Origin: Campylobacter devanensis
GTDB lineage: Bacteria; Campylobacterota; Campylobacteria; Campylobacterales; Campylobacteraceae
Length of the DNA: 64,000 bases
Reading direction: 5' to 3'
Assembly: GCF_002139915.1 (NCBI RefSeq)
Contig: NZ_CP018788.1
Span: forward strand, 186,001-250,000
Part shown: piece by piece, positions 25,529 to 40,200 of the stretch
How the letters are laid out: each line of letters opens with the position of its first letter
Numbering within the stretch: position 1 is the first letter of the stretch
Made by a program: the position numbers and the translations under genes
The notes under the pieces: generated by a model
Told to the model about the DNA's origin: nothing
What the model saw: only the letters and a program-made list of their open reading frames with translations
Database searches by the model: none

Positions 25529-26377
25529 ATGGCAACATCTATTAATCAAACACCGCAATTTACCACTGATATCTGGGCTGCGAATGAGGCTGCACAAAAG
25601 GCTAGCAATGTAACAGGTGGAGTAAATCCAAATTCGCAATTAGATAAAGATGCTTTCTTGAAGCTTTTATTAGTTGAGTTGCAACACCAAGACCCAACCG
25701 AGCCGATGGATAGCGCAAAAATGCTAGAACAAACCAGTCAGCTAGCTACAGTTGAAATGCAAGAAAAAACCAACCAAGTTATGAGCCAATTAAGCGCGCA
25801 GATGCAAGCAAGTGCTTCACTAAATGCTATGAGTGCATTAGGCAAGATGGCAAATCTAGCTAACTCAGTAGCCAAAGATACGCCATCATCTCAGGTTGAT
25901 TTTAGTCTATTCTTCCCAGTTGATGCAGTTAGCGGAACAATTGAGATATATGACTCAGTAGGTAATGTCGTTCGTAATGTCAGCATAAGTGATATTAAAT
26001 CTGGTGTAAATCAATTTAGATGGGATGGTTTAAGCAATAGCGGAGAACCAACACTTCCAGGTGAATATTTAGTAAAAGCTAAATATATAGATGCTAATGG
26101 CGGCAATAGAGAGACTGTTTTAGGTCAGTATCCAGTCGAAGCTGTTAAATTTGAAAAAGGCGTAGCATATATCAAAGTTGCTGGTGAGTTTGTAGCGATG
26201 GATCAAGTTAGAGAATTTACTGAATCAATTGTACATAATACAGTAAATTCAAATCAAACTAATTCAAGCAATAAAGAAGAAGAATCAGAAGATGAAGATC
26301 TAAGTGATAAACCACAAGATGCTAAAGATAAATTAGCTAAAGATGAGAGTCAAAAAGATGAGGTAGTTAAGTCATGA
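25529..26377 (+). CDS. flgD: Flagellar hook-capping (scaffold) protein
   Basis: 282 aa. Seen: the N-terminal FlgD core with LDKDAFLKLLLVELQHQDPT EP-type motif (about 36-58), then TSQLATVEMQEKTN, and a beta-sandwich domain with RWDGLSNSGEPTLPGEY. It caps the growing hook and is removed on completion. The last 40 residues are acidic and lysine-rich (KEEESEDEDLSDKPQDAKD), an unusual tail. AGGAG precedes the ATG. It overlaps flgE by 4 bases (ATGA), so translation is coupled. Confidence 0.95.
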   Translation: MATSINQTPQFTTDIWAANEAAQKASNVTGGVNPNSQLDKDAFLKLLLVELQHQDPTEPMDSAKMLEQTSQLATVEMQEKTNQVMSQLSAQMQASASLNAMSALGKMANLANSVAKDTPSSQVDFSLFFPVDAVSGTIEIYDSVGNVVRNVSISDIKSGVNQFRWDGLSNSGEPTLPGEYLVKAKYIDANGGNRETVLGQYPVEAVKFEKGVAYIKVAGEFVAMDQVREFTESIVHNTVNSNQTNSSNKEEESEDEDLSDKPQDAKDKLAKDESQKDEVVKS

Positions 26378-28014
26378 TGATAGGATTTTATAATGGCGTA
26401 AGTGGTGTAAAGACTGCTGAATTTGGTCATAGTACTATTGGAAATGATATCTCAAATATTAATACAGTTGGCTATAAAAGATCTACAGCAGAGTTTAAAA
26501 GTCTATTTTATAGTACTTTAGCAAGTGCATCTAGCTCGCCGGTAAATTCGCAAATCGGACTAGGCTCGACCAAGATGGCTACATCTTTGAATTTCACTCA
26601 AGGGAACCTTCAACCTACTGATAATGTTTTTGATATGGCAATTGATGGCGATGGATTTTTTGGGTTAATGGGTGCTAATGGCGAGCAGTATTTTACTAGA
26701 AATGGTGAATTTACCAAAGATAGCGATGGAAATTTAGTAAATAGAAGCGGTATGTATCTACTAGGTACAGTCGCTCCGCTAAGTAGCGCAACATTAGGAG
26801 AGAGTGCATTAAATAAACTAGGAGTAACAGGTGGAAATGTTGAGGCTTATAGTATCCCAATTGGCGATAGTATTAAGCTAGGTAGCGTAGACTCTCAAGG
26901 TAAAATTCAGCTCCCAGATATACTATATACACCATCGTCGCCAACAACACAGGTAAGCTACTCAGGCTATTTAAATTCAACTATTTATACTGAGCCTCGT
27001 AGTGTAGAGCTTACTAGTGAGAGTTTTGCAGTTGAAGCTAATAAAGATACTAATAAAATCACTATTACTGGCGATTTAAATTTAACTCCAGAGATCCATC
27101 ATCCAAATAAAGCTAATAACGAGGTAATGATCACTATCACAGATGCAAAAGGTCAAAGTGTACAAATAAAAGCCTCAACTCAAGCTGATGGAAAATTTTC
27201 AGCTGAATTTGACAATAGCAATGCAACGACCAAGTTAGATTTAAATGGTGAACTAACCTACTTAGCTAGTGCAATGGTAAAACAAGAAGTAGCTACTCCG
27301 CAGACATTTACTACTGATATTTGGGCGCCAAACGGGGATAAAAATATTTTAAAACTTGAATTTACTAAGCAAGTTCCGCAAGGTCAGCAAATCGCATTTG
27401 ATGCTGTTGTAAGCGTGATTGGCCCAGATGGAAATATTATCAGTGCTACACAAGGCGAGCTAAGATATAATCAAAAAGGTGCATTAGTTAGTAATACTTT
27501 AGGCGCTATTAATAATGGTGGGGCAAATTTAGAACTATCACTAGGAACACCATATAATCCAGCAGTGCCAAATACAGGCTTTGATGGATTAAAGCCAGCT
27601 GAGCAAATTAGCGCTGAATTAAGCGTTTCAAAAAATGGCAGATCTGAAGGTTTGCTAACTGAATATACAATGAGTGATAGCGGGGATATTTTGGCCGTTT
27701 TTGATAATGGCGATATGGCAACAGTAGCAAAGGTTGCCCTATATCACTTCCAAAACAATCAAGGCCTAAACAAAGCTAGCGAAAATACTTATCAAGCTAG
27801 TGCAAATTCAGGTGAGCCAATATTTTATACTAATGCTAATGGCGAAGTGATTTATGGGGCAACGATTCGTAATCATATGCTAGAGATGAGTAATGTGGAT
27901 TTAGGTGTATCGCTAACTGATATGATCGTGATGCAAAAGATGTTTGATGCTAGCTCAAAATCCATAACAACTGCTGATGAGATGATAAAAAATGCTATAA
28001 ATTTGAAAAGATAA
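26374..28014 (+). CDS. flgE: Flagellar hook protein
   Basis: 546 aa. Seen: the N-terminal rod/hook motif NDISNINTVGYKRSTAEF (about 27-44), DNVFDMAIDGDGFFGL, central beta domains, and a C-terminal NVDLGVSLTDMIVMQKMFDASSKSI helix that packs the hook core. It matches in length the shorter FlgE encoded after flgD in C. jejuni (Cj0043). Under the sigma-54 promoter before flgD. Confidence 0.95.
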   Translation: MMIGFYNGVSGVKTAEFGHSTIGNDISNINTVGYKRSTAEFKSLFYSTLASASSSPVNSQIGLGSTKMATSLNFTQGNLQPTDNVFDMAIDGDGFFGLMGANGEQYFTRNGEFTKDSDGNLVNRSGMYLLGTVAPLSSATLGESALNKLGVTGGNVEAYSIPIGDSIKLGSVDSQGKIQLPDILYTPSSPTTQVSYSGYLNSTIYTEPRSVELTSESFAVEANKDTNKITITGDLNLTPEIHHPNKANNEVMITITDAKGQSVQIKASTQADGKFSAEFDNSNATTKLDLNGELTYLASAMVKQEVATPQTFTTDIWAPNGDKNILKLEFTKQVPQGQQIAFDAVVSVIGPDGNIISATQGELRYNQKGALVSNTLGAINNGGANLELSLGTPYNPAVPNTGFDGLKPAEQISAELSVSKNGRSEGLLTEYTMSDSGDILAVFDNGDMATVAKVALYHFQNNQGLNKASENTYQASANSGEPIFYTNANGEVIYGATIRNHMLEMSNVDLGVSLTDMIVMQKMFDASSKSITTADEMIKNAINLKR

Positions 28015-28279
28015 GAGCTTTGGCGGTTCTTTTATTTTAGAATTCTAAATTTATTTGGAATTCTAAATTTTCTAGAAATTTAAATTCATTTCAATCTCTA
28101 ATTTCCTAAAACTTGAATTTATCTAAAATTTCAAATTTGCCAAAACACTAAATTTTTAAAATTCTAAGAGTATTTTTGGTCTTAAATTAACTGAAATTAA
28201 TCTTAAATAAATTAATTAATCTATTTTTATAATTTCATTTTTTTTGATAACCTACCGCCAAAGTTTTGCGGGAGAGATT

Positions 28280-28788
28280 ATGCGGATAAAGGTTAATAAA
28301 TTTGTTAGAGAGTATTTAGAAGAGCTTAATGTATTAATAATTTATTCAAATGGCAAGATTTGTCGCTACAAAGATGATGAAATGATAAAAGTCCCAGATA
28401 GTGGCTTTATGGAAGAATACTCTACTATATATCAAGGTAATAACGCTTGTCAAATGGGGAGTTTTAGCTATTCAAATGCGATTATTCCAAGACTAGATAT
28501 CAAAATGGGAAGGTATTGCTCTATTGCTGTTGGGTTAAATTTCATAGCAGGAAAGCACCCTTTGGATACTATCTCAACTTCATCTTTTATCTATGATCCA
28601 AATTTTTATATCTTTAAAGATGCTAGTATAGAGCGTATCAAAAAGTCCAAAATATCAAAAATCATCTAAGCTACAAACTAGGAAATGCTCTAATACAAGC
28701 ACATAAACAATGGTATAAAGGCGGATATATCAAATTTATATTTGAAGCCATAAAAATCAAAAAAGAGCATAATAAAACTAAAATATAG
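28280..28788 (+). pseudogene. Acetyltransferase remnant joined to a duplicated C-terminal tail
   Basis: The first part from ATG 28280 (GGAG upstream) reads like a CatB/hexapeptide acyltransferase N-terminus: ACQMGSFSYSNAIIPRLDIK, MGRYCSIAVGLNF and GKHPLDTISTSSF. At about 28647 it switches to a 149-bp segment nearly identical to the end of the SGNH-like gene at 29340. The tail frame (SYKLGNALIQAHKQWYKGG) is open to TAG at 28788 but out of frame with the first part, so translation stops at 28669. A deletion or recombination between related genes explains this. The hexapeptide core is lost, so it is almost certainly inactive. Confidence 0.75.
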
Positions 28789-28795
28789 CTTTAAA
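28647..28795 (+). repeat. 149-bp repeat shared with the end of the SGNH-like gene
   Basis: Matches 30785-30933 without gaps, with only a handful of substitutions (for example ATCATC/ACCATC). It encodes the basic, aromatic tail found at the end of the SGNH-like protein. Confidence 0.85.
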
Positions 28796-28888
28796 TTAAA
28801 TTAGTGAGATAAAAATTTAAGCTTTTTAAGTAGAATTTCCCTTGCGATAGCAAAACCTTAAATTATATTTAAGGATTATGAGGTGGTG

Positions 28889-29218
28889 ATGAATTTTAAT
28901 CAAGAAGTCTATAATTTGTTAAGATTGATACCAAAAGGCAAGGTGGTTACATACTCTCAGATTGCGCTGTGTTTGGGTAATGTGAAGTTGGCTAGGGCTG
29001 TTGGCAACGCTCTACACAATAATCCCAACCCAAAGCTATACCCTTGCCACAGGGTAGTAAATCGCAAAGGCGAATTATCTAAGGCATTTGCGTTTGGTGG
29101 GAGTGGTGCGCAGATGAAAATGCTAGTTGATGAGAATACCCAATTTGATAGATTTAATCGTGTTAGGCTCGATATTTGCGGGTTTGATATTGAGAAATTT
29201 ATAAAGTCTCAAAACTAG
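28889..29218 (+). CDS. MGMT-family DNA-binding protein (alkylguanine transferase domain)
   Basis: 109 aa from ATG 28889 with GAGG just upstream; GTG codons 3 and 6 bases earlier are alternatives. Seen: IPKGKVVTYSQIALCLG (helix-turn-helix of Ogt/AGT), ARAVGNALHNNP and the active-site motif PCHRV at 52-56. It consists of the C-terminal domain only, like alkyltransferase-like proteins, but keeps the reactive cysteine that those replace by tryptophan. It may repair O6-alkylguanine or act as a damage sensor. It is a single gene. Confidence 0.88.
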   Translation: MNFNQEVYNLLRLIPKGKVVTYSQIALCLGNVKLARAVGNALHNNPNPKLYPCHRVVNRKGELSKAFAFGGSGAQMKMLVDENTQFDRFNRVRLDICGFDIEKFIKSQN

Positions 29219-29280
29219 ATGAATTGTTATAATCTTAATTTATTATTAAATATTTCTATTAGTTTTAATTTCTAATTTCA

Positions 29281-29295
29281 TTTTTTTTTTTTTTT
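29281..29295 (+). repeat. T15 homopolymer tract upstream of the SGNH-like gene
   Basis: Fifteen T followed by GATAA, 44 bp before the start at 29340. The remnant at 28280 has the same TTTCA-T-tract-GATAA arrangement with T8, so the upstream region is shared between the two genes. Length change here could alter promoter spacing. Confidence 0.8.
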
Positions 29296-29339
29296 GATAA
29301 ACTGCCTGCTTTTGAAATTAAATTTTAAAAGTTGGCAAA

Positions 29340-30926
29340 ATGAAAAATATCATACTTCTTGGCGGTAGCAACTCTGTGATGGTAAATGGGCTACAAAAAG
29401 GTCTTAGAGAGTATGCGAATGTGACAAATTTGGCTTTAGGTGGTACTACTTCTTTACAAAATTTATATGAATTAAAACGAGAAAAAAATCAAGAAGCTAT
29501 TAAAAATGCTGATTTGATAGTAACTGAATCTGTGATTAACGAATTAGATAATCATAATATTATAGAAAACCTTTCTTTAGAGATAATATTTAAAAATTTA
29601 CAATATTTATACGCAACTTTATATGAGCTTAAAAAGCCGGTTTGTATATTGATTTTACCTTATAGGACTAGAGATTATCAGATAATTATCAATATGCATA
29701 GATTTTTGGCTAATTATTTTGGGTTAAATATTATAGATATGCAAAGTTATTATGAAAAAAGCGAGATAATCCAGTTTGGTAATAAATTTGGCGGTCATCA
29801 GCTTGCGATAGTTAATCGATATGTCGGCAAAGAGATTGCTAAAAATATTGATTGCTTTAAAGCTTCAAATAAGAATTTAGATCTCAATCTACCTGAATTT
29901 AAGATATTAACCCCACAAGATATGAAAAGAGTTGGGAATTTTAAGATTTTTAATCCTAAAAATTCAATGTATGATGAGATTGTTTATAGGCTAGAGAGCG
30001 ATAATTATTTGAGTTTTGAAGGGTATGAAGGGTATCAAATTATTGGGATGCATGGTTGGAATTTGGAAATCAATGGAGAGATAACAAAATTAAATTGGGC
30101 TCAAACAATATCGCATTGTGCTTCTATACATTTAAAAAATAAGGATAAGAATATTGTTAAGCCAACTTCAAAGCTTAATATATTTTGCGAAATACAAGCC
30201 GAGCCGATAATAGATAGTAGTTTGATAGTCAAATTTAATGATGAAAATTTAGCAAATAGTGAATCTTATATTAACGCTCGTCCAAATACCACAAATAGCG
30301 TATCTTTACCATACTTCGATTTAATCGCATTTTTCTTATGTAAGCCAAATTCAAAAATGAAATTATTTGATTTAAACCTTATCCCAAGTGATAAAGATAT
30401 AGAGATTGATAGGGATATAGACCGCTCTTATCTGATGCCAAATATCGTATTTTTCAAAGATTCTATGGAGTTTATAGATGAGTATATCGGGCATTTATAT
30501 CCTAATATCACAAAACACATTGATAGAGTCCTAAGCCCTCAAATCATAAATAGGCTTAAAGAGCAGTTAGCCACGCCATCGCAATCAGCTCAACCATCTC
30601 AACCAACTACGCCACAACCAACCCCGCAAGAGCAGATAAACTCACTCAAAGAAGAGATAAATAAAAAAGATAAGGCTATAAAAGAATTTAGCGATAGATT
30701 AAGTGCCCAAGAAGCTAGCCTAAAATCAACAAATGAAATTTTACGCAAAAGGGATATGGAGATCAAAAATTTAGAGATAACTAGCCAAAATATCAAAAAC
30801 CATCTAAGCTACAAACTAGGAAATGCCCTTATAAAAGCTCATAAACAATGGTATAAAGGCGGATATATCAAATTTATATTTGAAGCCATAAAAATCAAAA
30901 AAGAGCATAATAAAACTAAAATATAG
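29340..30926 (+). CDS. SGNH-hydrolase-like protein with coiled coil and basic tail
   Basis: 528 aa. The N-terminus MKNIILLGGSNSVM with a GGSNS box and a following NLALGGTTS resembles SGNH/GDSL blocks I and II; a clear catalytic His block was not found, so activity is uncertain. A middle region of about 200 residues is of unknown fold. Then come a Pro/Thr/Gln linker (about 415-432), a coiled coil (about 435-485, EEINKKDKAIKEFSDRLSA), and a basic aromatic tail SYKLGNALIKAHKQWYKGGY also found in the remnant at 28647. I infer a surface-glycan or O-acyl modification role from the neighbouring acyltransferase remnant. Confidence 0.6.
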   Translation: MKNIILLGGSNSVMVNGLQKGLREYANVTNLALGGTTSLQNLYELKREKNQEAIKNADLIVTESVINELDNHNIIENLSLEIIFKNLQYLYATLYELKKPVCILILPYRTRDYQIIINMHRFLANYFGLNIIDMQSYYEKSEIIQFGNKFGGHQLAIVNRYVGKEIAKNIDCFKASNKNLDLNLPEFKILTPQDMKRVGNFKIFNPKNSMYDEIVYRLESDNYLSFEGYEGYQIIGMHGWNLEINGEITKLNWAQTISHCASIHLKNKDKNIVKPTSKLNIFCEIQAEPIIDSSLIVKFNDENLANSESYINARPNTTNSVSLPYFDLIAFFLCKPNSKMKLFDLNLIPSDKDIEIDRDIDRSYLMPNIVFFKDSMEFIDEYIGHLYPNITKHIDRVLSPQIINRLKEQLATPSQSAQPSQPTTPQPTPQEQINSLKEEINKKDKAIKEFSDRLSAQEASLKSTNEILRKRDMEIKNLEITSQNIKNHLSYKLGNALIKAHKQWYKGGYIKFIFEAIKIKKEHNKTKI

Positions 30927-30993
30927 CTTTAAACCAAATTAGTTAAATTTTTTAAGCTTATATAAGTTGATATAAGCTTAAGATCAAATCTAA

Positions 30994-31018
30994 GATTTAG
31001 CCCCAAAAGGGCTAAATC
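30994..31018. terminator. Bidirectional terminator between the SGNH-like gene and ilvD
   Basis: Stem GATTTAGCCC/GGGCTAAATC (10 bp) with loop CAAAA. It lies 3 bp after the ilvD stop on the minus strand. Confidence 0.8.
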
Positions 31019-31021
31019 ATC

Positions 31022-32695
31022 TCACGCTTCTAAAATCGCCCCATTACTTGCATTGGTAACTAGCTTTTGGTATTGTCTTAGCCAGCGACTATCTACCTTT
31101 TTACCAGCGTATTTCCACTCTTTTTTTCTAGCGTTAATCTCATCATCGCTTAAGCGAACATTTATGCTGTATTTATCTACATCAATATCGATGATATCGC
31201 CATCTTTTAATAATCCTATCATACCGCCCTCAGCAGCTTCAGGGCTTACATGGCCGATACTTAGGCCTCTAGTGGCGCCGCTAAATCTCCCATCAGTAAT
31301 TAAGGCTACATCAGCCCCAAGCCCACGCCCCATTATAAGGCTAGTTGGGCTTAGCATCTCTTGCATTCCAGGACCTCCTTTTGGCCCTTCGTATCTTAAA
31401 ACAACCACATCGCCCTTTTTGACCTTGCCGCTACTAATGCCTTCTATGGCTTCATCTTGAGAGTTAAAGCAGATCGCTTTGCCGCTAAATTGTCTTGAAC
31501 CAACTATTCCAGCAGTTTTTATCACGCAGCCTTGCTCGGCTAAATTGCCAAATAAAATAGCTAGTCCGCCTACTTTTGAGTAGGCGTTTGATACTGTGTG
31601 GATGATATTTTGATCCAAAATTTCAGCATTTTTGACCCTATCGCCTAAGCTCTCACCACTTATAGTAAGAGCGTCTAAATTTAGCAATTTATCATCGAAT
31701 TTAGCTATCTCATTTATAACCGCACTTAGCCCACCAGCCTTGGCTATATCTTCCATGTGCACACTAGGTAGGCTTGGGGCGATTTTGGCTATATGCGGGA
31801 CACTGCGACTAATGTCATTTAATTTTGCTATATCTAGTGGTGCGCCAGCTTCACGGCTGATAGCTAGCATATGTAAAATTGTATTTGAGCTACCACCCAT
31901 TGCCATATCTACGACCATTGCGTTGCGGATGGATTTGGTATTTATGATATTTCTGATTTTATATCTCTCATCAAGGGCGATTTGGCAAATTCTTTTCGCA
32001 GCTTTTCTGATTAGCTCTTCACGCTCTTTGGTTAGAGCTAGGATAGTTCCATTGCCTTTTAACGCCACGCCCATCGCTTCACAAAGGGTATTCATAGAAT
32101 TAGCTGTAAACATTCCAGAGCAACTACCGCCACCAGGACAAGCGTTACACTCTATATGTTTAAGCTCTTTTTCATCTATTTGCTTTGTCTCATACGCTCC
32201 AACAGCTTCAAAAGCTGAGTTTAAATCCAAGGCCTCACCCCTAAGCCCAACTCCAGCAGCCATTGGCCCACCGCTTATAAATATAGTTGGAACATTTACT
32301 CTTAAAGCCCCCATAAGCATTCCAGGGACGATTTTATCGCAGTTTGGCATACAAACTAGCGCATCAAGGCAGTGAGCATTCATCACGGTTTCAACTGAAT
32401 TTGCTATTATCTCACGGCTTGGGAGAGAGTAGAGCATACCGCCATGCCCCATAGCGATACCATCATCTACGCCGATACAGTTAAACTCAAAAGGCACGCA
32501 GCCGTTTTTGCGAATTTCATCTTTTAGGATTTTAGAGTATTTATCTAAGAAAAAATGCCCTGGAATTATCTCTATAAAGCTATTTGCCACGCCTATAAAA
32601 GGCTTATCAAAATCCTCATCTCTTAGCCCAGTTGCCCTTAGTAGCGATCTATGCGGGGTTTTGGTATAGCCTTTTTTGATATTGTCACTTCTCAT
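31022..32695 (-). CDS. ilvD: Dihydroxy-acid dehydratase
   Basis: 557 aa, normal length. Converts 2,3-dihydroxy acids to 2-keto acids in valine, isoleucine and leucine biosynthesis using an Fe-S cluster. Seen: [35 protein letters not shown] (cluster cysteines), [16 protein letters not shown] and GVASPEAA-type [11 protein letters not shown]. It is the last gene of a minus-strand run pyrG-recJ-nhaA-ilvD, 9 bp after nhaA. Confidence 0.98.
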   Translation of the reverse strand: MRSDNIKKGYTKTPHRSLLRATGLRDEDFDKPFIGVANSFIEIIPGHFFLDKYSKILKDEIRKNGCVPFEFNCIGVDDGIAMGHGGMLYSLPSREIIANSVETVMNAHCLDALVCMPNCDKIVPGMLMGALRVNVPTIFISGGPMAAGVGLRGEALDLNSAFEAVGAYETKQIDEKELKHIECNACPGGGSCSGMFTANSMNTLCEAMGVALKGNGTILALTKEREELIRKAAKRICQIALDERYKIRNIINTKSIRNAMVVDMAMGGSSNTILHMLAISREAGAPLDIAKLNDISRSVPHIAKIAPSLPSVHMEDIAKAGGLSAVINEIAKFDDKLLNLDALTISGESLGDRVKNAEILDQNIIHTVSNAYSKVGGLAILFGNLAEQGCVIKTAGIVGSRQFSGKAICFNSQDEAIEGISSGKVKKGDVVVLRYEGPKGGPGMQEMLSPTSLIMGRGLGADVALITDGRFSGATRGLSIGHVSPEAAEGGMIGLLKDGDIIDIDVDKYSINVRLSDDEINARKKEWKYAGKKVDSRWLRQYQKLVTNASNGAILEA

Positions 32696-32704
32696 TTTAT
32701 CTCC

Positions 32705-33876
32705 TTAATCTATATTCTTTTTTGGCTTACATAGTAAAAATAGATAGATATATCCTACCACTCCAGCGACAAAACTAGCCAGTAATATCGCTAATTTATC
32801 AGCGTGATAAAATACCGGGCTATCATTATAAGCCAAAGCGCCTACAAATAAACTCATTGTAAAGCCAATTCCAGTTAATATACAAACTCCATAAAATTGC
32901 AGCCAATTTGAACCTTCAGGAAGTTTAGCAAATCCAAGCTTGATAAAGATAAAGCTAAATAAAAATACGCCAAATTGCTTACCAAAAAATAGGCCAAAAA
33001 ATATACCCATACCGACTGAATTTATAAGCTGTTTAGGATCAACTCCAGCTAGGCTAACTCCAGCATTGACAAAGGCAAAAATCGGCAAGATAAAGTAGCT
33101 TGTAACGCCGTGAAGATCCTTTTCAAGGTCTTTTAACATACTTGTGCCAGCACTATCTCTCATAGGGATGAAAAATGCGGCTAAAACTCCAGCTATGGTA
33201 GCATGGACACCACTTTTTAACACGCTAAACCAAAGGATTAAGGTAAATAGCAAAAATATCGATTTTTTATTTACTTTTAAGCGGTTTAGGATAAATAAAA
33301 TAATTAAGCAAATAAATGAAATTCCAAGCGAAGTAGTAGATAGCTCAGTTGTATAAAATAGCGCTATAATCACAATCGCACAAAGATCATCTATAATAGC
33401 TAAGGTTAGCAAAAATATCTTTAAAGAGCTAGGCACTCTATTACCAAGAAGCATAAGCACCCCAAGAGCAAAGGCAATATCAGTAGCAGTAGGTATCGCC
33501 CATCCTCTTATAGCAAACTCATCACTATAATTAAACCCCCAAAATATAAGAGCAGGACAGATAACTCCGCCAAGGGCACCTATAATCGGTAGGGCTATTT
33601 GTCTAGGATTGGATAGCTCACCTTCTACAATTTCACGCTTTAATTCTAATCCCACAACAAAGAAAAATACCGCCATAAGGCCGTCATTTACCCATAAAAT
33701 CAGCGGTTTAGCTAGGGTAAATTCTCTAAATCCGATGCTAAATTCAGATCTTAAAATCCCTTGATAGAAGTGGCTTAAAATGCCATTTTGAAACACCAAG
33801 GCCAAAATCGTAGCAATAATTAGCAAAACGCCGCTAAAGCTCTCATGCTTTACAAAGGTTTTGATAAAATTTAATT

Positions 33877-33880
<4 letters not shown>
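32705..33880 (-). CDS. nhaA: Na+/H+ antiporter NhaA
   Basis: 391 aa with 11-12 hydrophobic helices. Seen: DGLMAVFFFVVGLELKREIV near residue 66, PTATDIAFALGVL (about 130), and LAIIDDLCAIVIIALFY with the two adjacent aspartates that bind Na+ and H+. It exports Na+ at alkaline pH. It overlaps recJ by 4 bp and precedes ilvD by 9 bp. Confidence 0.97.
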
Positions 33881-37120
<3,240 letters not shown>

Positions 37121-37124
37121 TCAA

Positions 37125-37130
37125 AATTAT
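37125..37130 (-). promoter_or_regulatory. -10 box of the pyrG-recJ-nhaA-ilvD run
   Basis: Minus-strand TATAAT preceded by TTTGA, about 35 bp upstream of pyrG. Confidence 0.55.
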
Positions 37131-37224
37131 TTTTACTATCTTATTAAAGATTATAATTATTTTTTATATTTTTATAAAACAAATTATCATACAATAAATA
37201 ATATAGAGTAATTAAGGAAAAGTT

Positions 37225-40200
37225 ATGAAATCAATCAAATTATCACTTATTCTTCCTATATATCTGTTTGGTGTTACAGATTTTGAGCTTATTAATTATA
37301 ATGATAACAGCGTAAGCGGTGATGGCGTATTTGTTGGGGTTATAGATAGTGCGATAAATAAAGATCACCCTAGCTTATCAGGGCAAATTCAAGATCAAAT
37401 TTATTCTGGATATAAAGGCGGTGATTATACTCCAGATTTTTCAGTTGATACCCATGGTAGCCATGTAGCTGGGATTATACTAGCTAAGCCAAGTGATGGA
37501 GTAAGCGGAGTTGCTACAGATGCCAAGGCTTATGGCGTTCAGATAACTGGGCATAATACCGATGGTTCATCTAAATTTACAGCTCCAAATGTATATGAGT
37601 ATTTCAAAGATAAGAATATAGCAGCTATTAATAATAGTTGGAATGCTACGGTATATCCGCTATCTGGATTAAATTCGCTTACTAGTTCATCGATTTCATT
37701 TCTAAAAAATGCTAATAATCCAAATGATTATATCCCGTTAATTCAAAGAGATTCAACTGCAAGTGATCTTATAAAATTATCTAAAGAGAAGCAAATTCTT
37801 AGTGTTTTTGCCTCTGGTAATGAGGGGATTATATCTCCTGGGATTATGGCTTTAGCTCCATATTATGATGAAGAGATCAGATCTATAATTGTAGTAACGG
37901 CTCTAGATAGCGCACAAGTTAGCAAGGATAGTGATGGTAAATTTATAGTAACTACAAAAAGAGATGATAATTATGATTATTTAAGCGCTCCTACTACATA
38001 CTCTAATGGACTAAAGGGTGTTTATAATTTTGGTTTAACAGCACCTGGAACTGGTATTAAGAATGTAAATGCTAGTTATGGTACTACTGATATTTTAACA
38101 GGTAAGCTAGATAAGGATTTATATAGAGTCTCTAGCGGCACATCTATGGCAGCCCCTATGGTAACTGGCGCTGCTGCTTTAGTAGCTCAAAAATTTCCAT
38201 TTATGAGTGGCAAACAAATAGCAGATACCTTGCTCTCTACTGCTAATAAAGATTATATAGGGCCTAAAATTATAGTAAAAGAGACGGTAACTGGAAAAAC
38301 TCTTTGTGATGGTAATGTTCTTTGTTCTAGCTCAAAGAGATACACAATATTTTATGTAGATAGCAAAATTCCAAAAAACGAAGATGGTAGTGTAAATGAA
38401 AAAGCCGTTGAGAAGGATTTATTAAATTCTGGATATTTTGGTATAAATTGGAAATATGATCGTATGAGTGGTATGGCTGCCATTGATGATGAAGACTATC
38501 CATGGGTTCAAGAGGTTACGAAAGAGGATCTATTTGGTCAAGGAATTTTAGATATTGATAAGGCTTTAAAAGGTATAGGAATCTTAGATGCAAATAGATT
38601 AAGCGATGCAGATGTAAGAAGTGAATTTGGCGAAACTGCGGTATATTACGCGCTAGATACTAAGGGCAGTGATACTGAATTTGGCAATGATATAAGCCAA
38701 AGAAAATGGGAGGCTAATACTCATAACCCTGAAGCTAATAATCTACCTAAGAATTTAGATAATTTAAATGTAGGGCTTATCAAATCTGGGAGTGGAGTTT
38801 TAACTCTAAGTGGTGCTAATAGCTATGAGGGTGCTACTGTTATAAATGCTGGTGGTATAAGACTACTAAGCAAAGATAGTAAAACAGCACAAATAGCCGG
38901 AAGTGTCTATGTCAATAACGGCTCAATTCTAAGCGGTAATGGGGTTATTAAGCAAAATTTAACCAACGATAACTCAATCATTCGCCCTGGCAATGGAGAT
39001 TTAAGCGATTTAATAGTAGATGGCACATATATGCAAAAAGGTCAAAACTCAAAGCTTATTTTGGACTTTGGCAATGATGATAACTCGCAATTAATTGCTA
39101 AAGATTATAGCATTAGTGGTGGAAATTTGGAGTATAATCCATTAGCACAGTATTACACAGTTAATAAAGAGATTAAAATTCAATTAGGTGGTTTGGCTAC
39201 TCATATAGGTAATTTTGCTAATGTTGAGATAGCTAGTAATAATAGTATTAGTTTTGAGATTAAGCTTGATAGCGATAAAACTACGATAAATAAAGATCCA
39301 ATCTCCATACCGCCAATCCATGAAACCGAGGTGCCATCTAATCCGCAAAACCCAACTCCACCATCTAGTGAGAATGTAACCCCACCGCAATCAGAACAAC
39401 CAAATACACCATCACAACCAGTTGCCCCTAGTGAGCCAAATAATAATCAAAACAATAACCAACAAGCTCCTAATAACAACCAAAACAACCAACAAAATGG
39501 CAATCAGCAATCCCCTAGCAATAGCCAAAATAGTGGTTCTCAAAGCTCAAATAGCTCTCAAGGTGGCACAACTTCGCCAAGCAACCCACCATCTAGTGAG
39601 AATGTAACCCCACCGCAATCAGAACAACCAAATACACCATCACAACCAGTTGCCCCTAGTGAGCCAAATAATAATCAAAACAATAACCAACAAGCTCCTA
39701 ATAACAACCAAAACAACCAACAAAATGGCAATCAGCAATCCCCTAGCAATAGCCAAAATAGTGGTTCTCAAAGCTCAAATAGCTCTCAAGGTGGCACAAC
39801 TTCGCCAAGCAACCCACCATCTAGTGAGAATGTAACCCCACCGCAATCAGAACAACCAAATACACCATCACAACCAGTTGCCCCTAGTGAGCCAAATAAT
39901 AATCAAAACAATAACCAACAAGCTCCTAATAACAACCAAAACAACCAACAAAATGGCAATCAGCAATCCCCTAGCAATAGCCAAAATAGCGGAAGCATAA
40001 TAGTAACTCCTGTAGTTAAACCAAATGCTTACAATAGCAACTCTACTACGCTTAGTCAAACTATGAGAAATATCAGAAGTAATGTAAATTTAAGTAGTAA
40101 ATATAATCAATTTTTCAATACCCTTGATAGTAGCGATTCTAATACATATCAAGAGACTATGAGCCGTATAGAGGGTAATTCTGTATTTGATTTAACATCA

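Noticed and set aside
39361-39989. CRISPR-like array
   Set aside because: Units are 228 bp, directly abutting without spacers, and in frame within the autotransporter gene.
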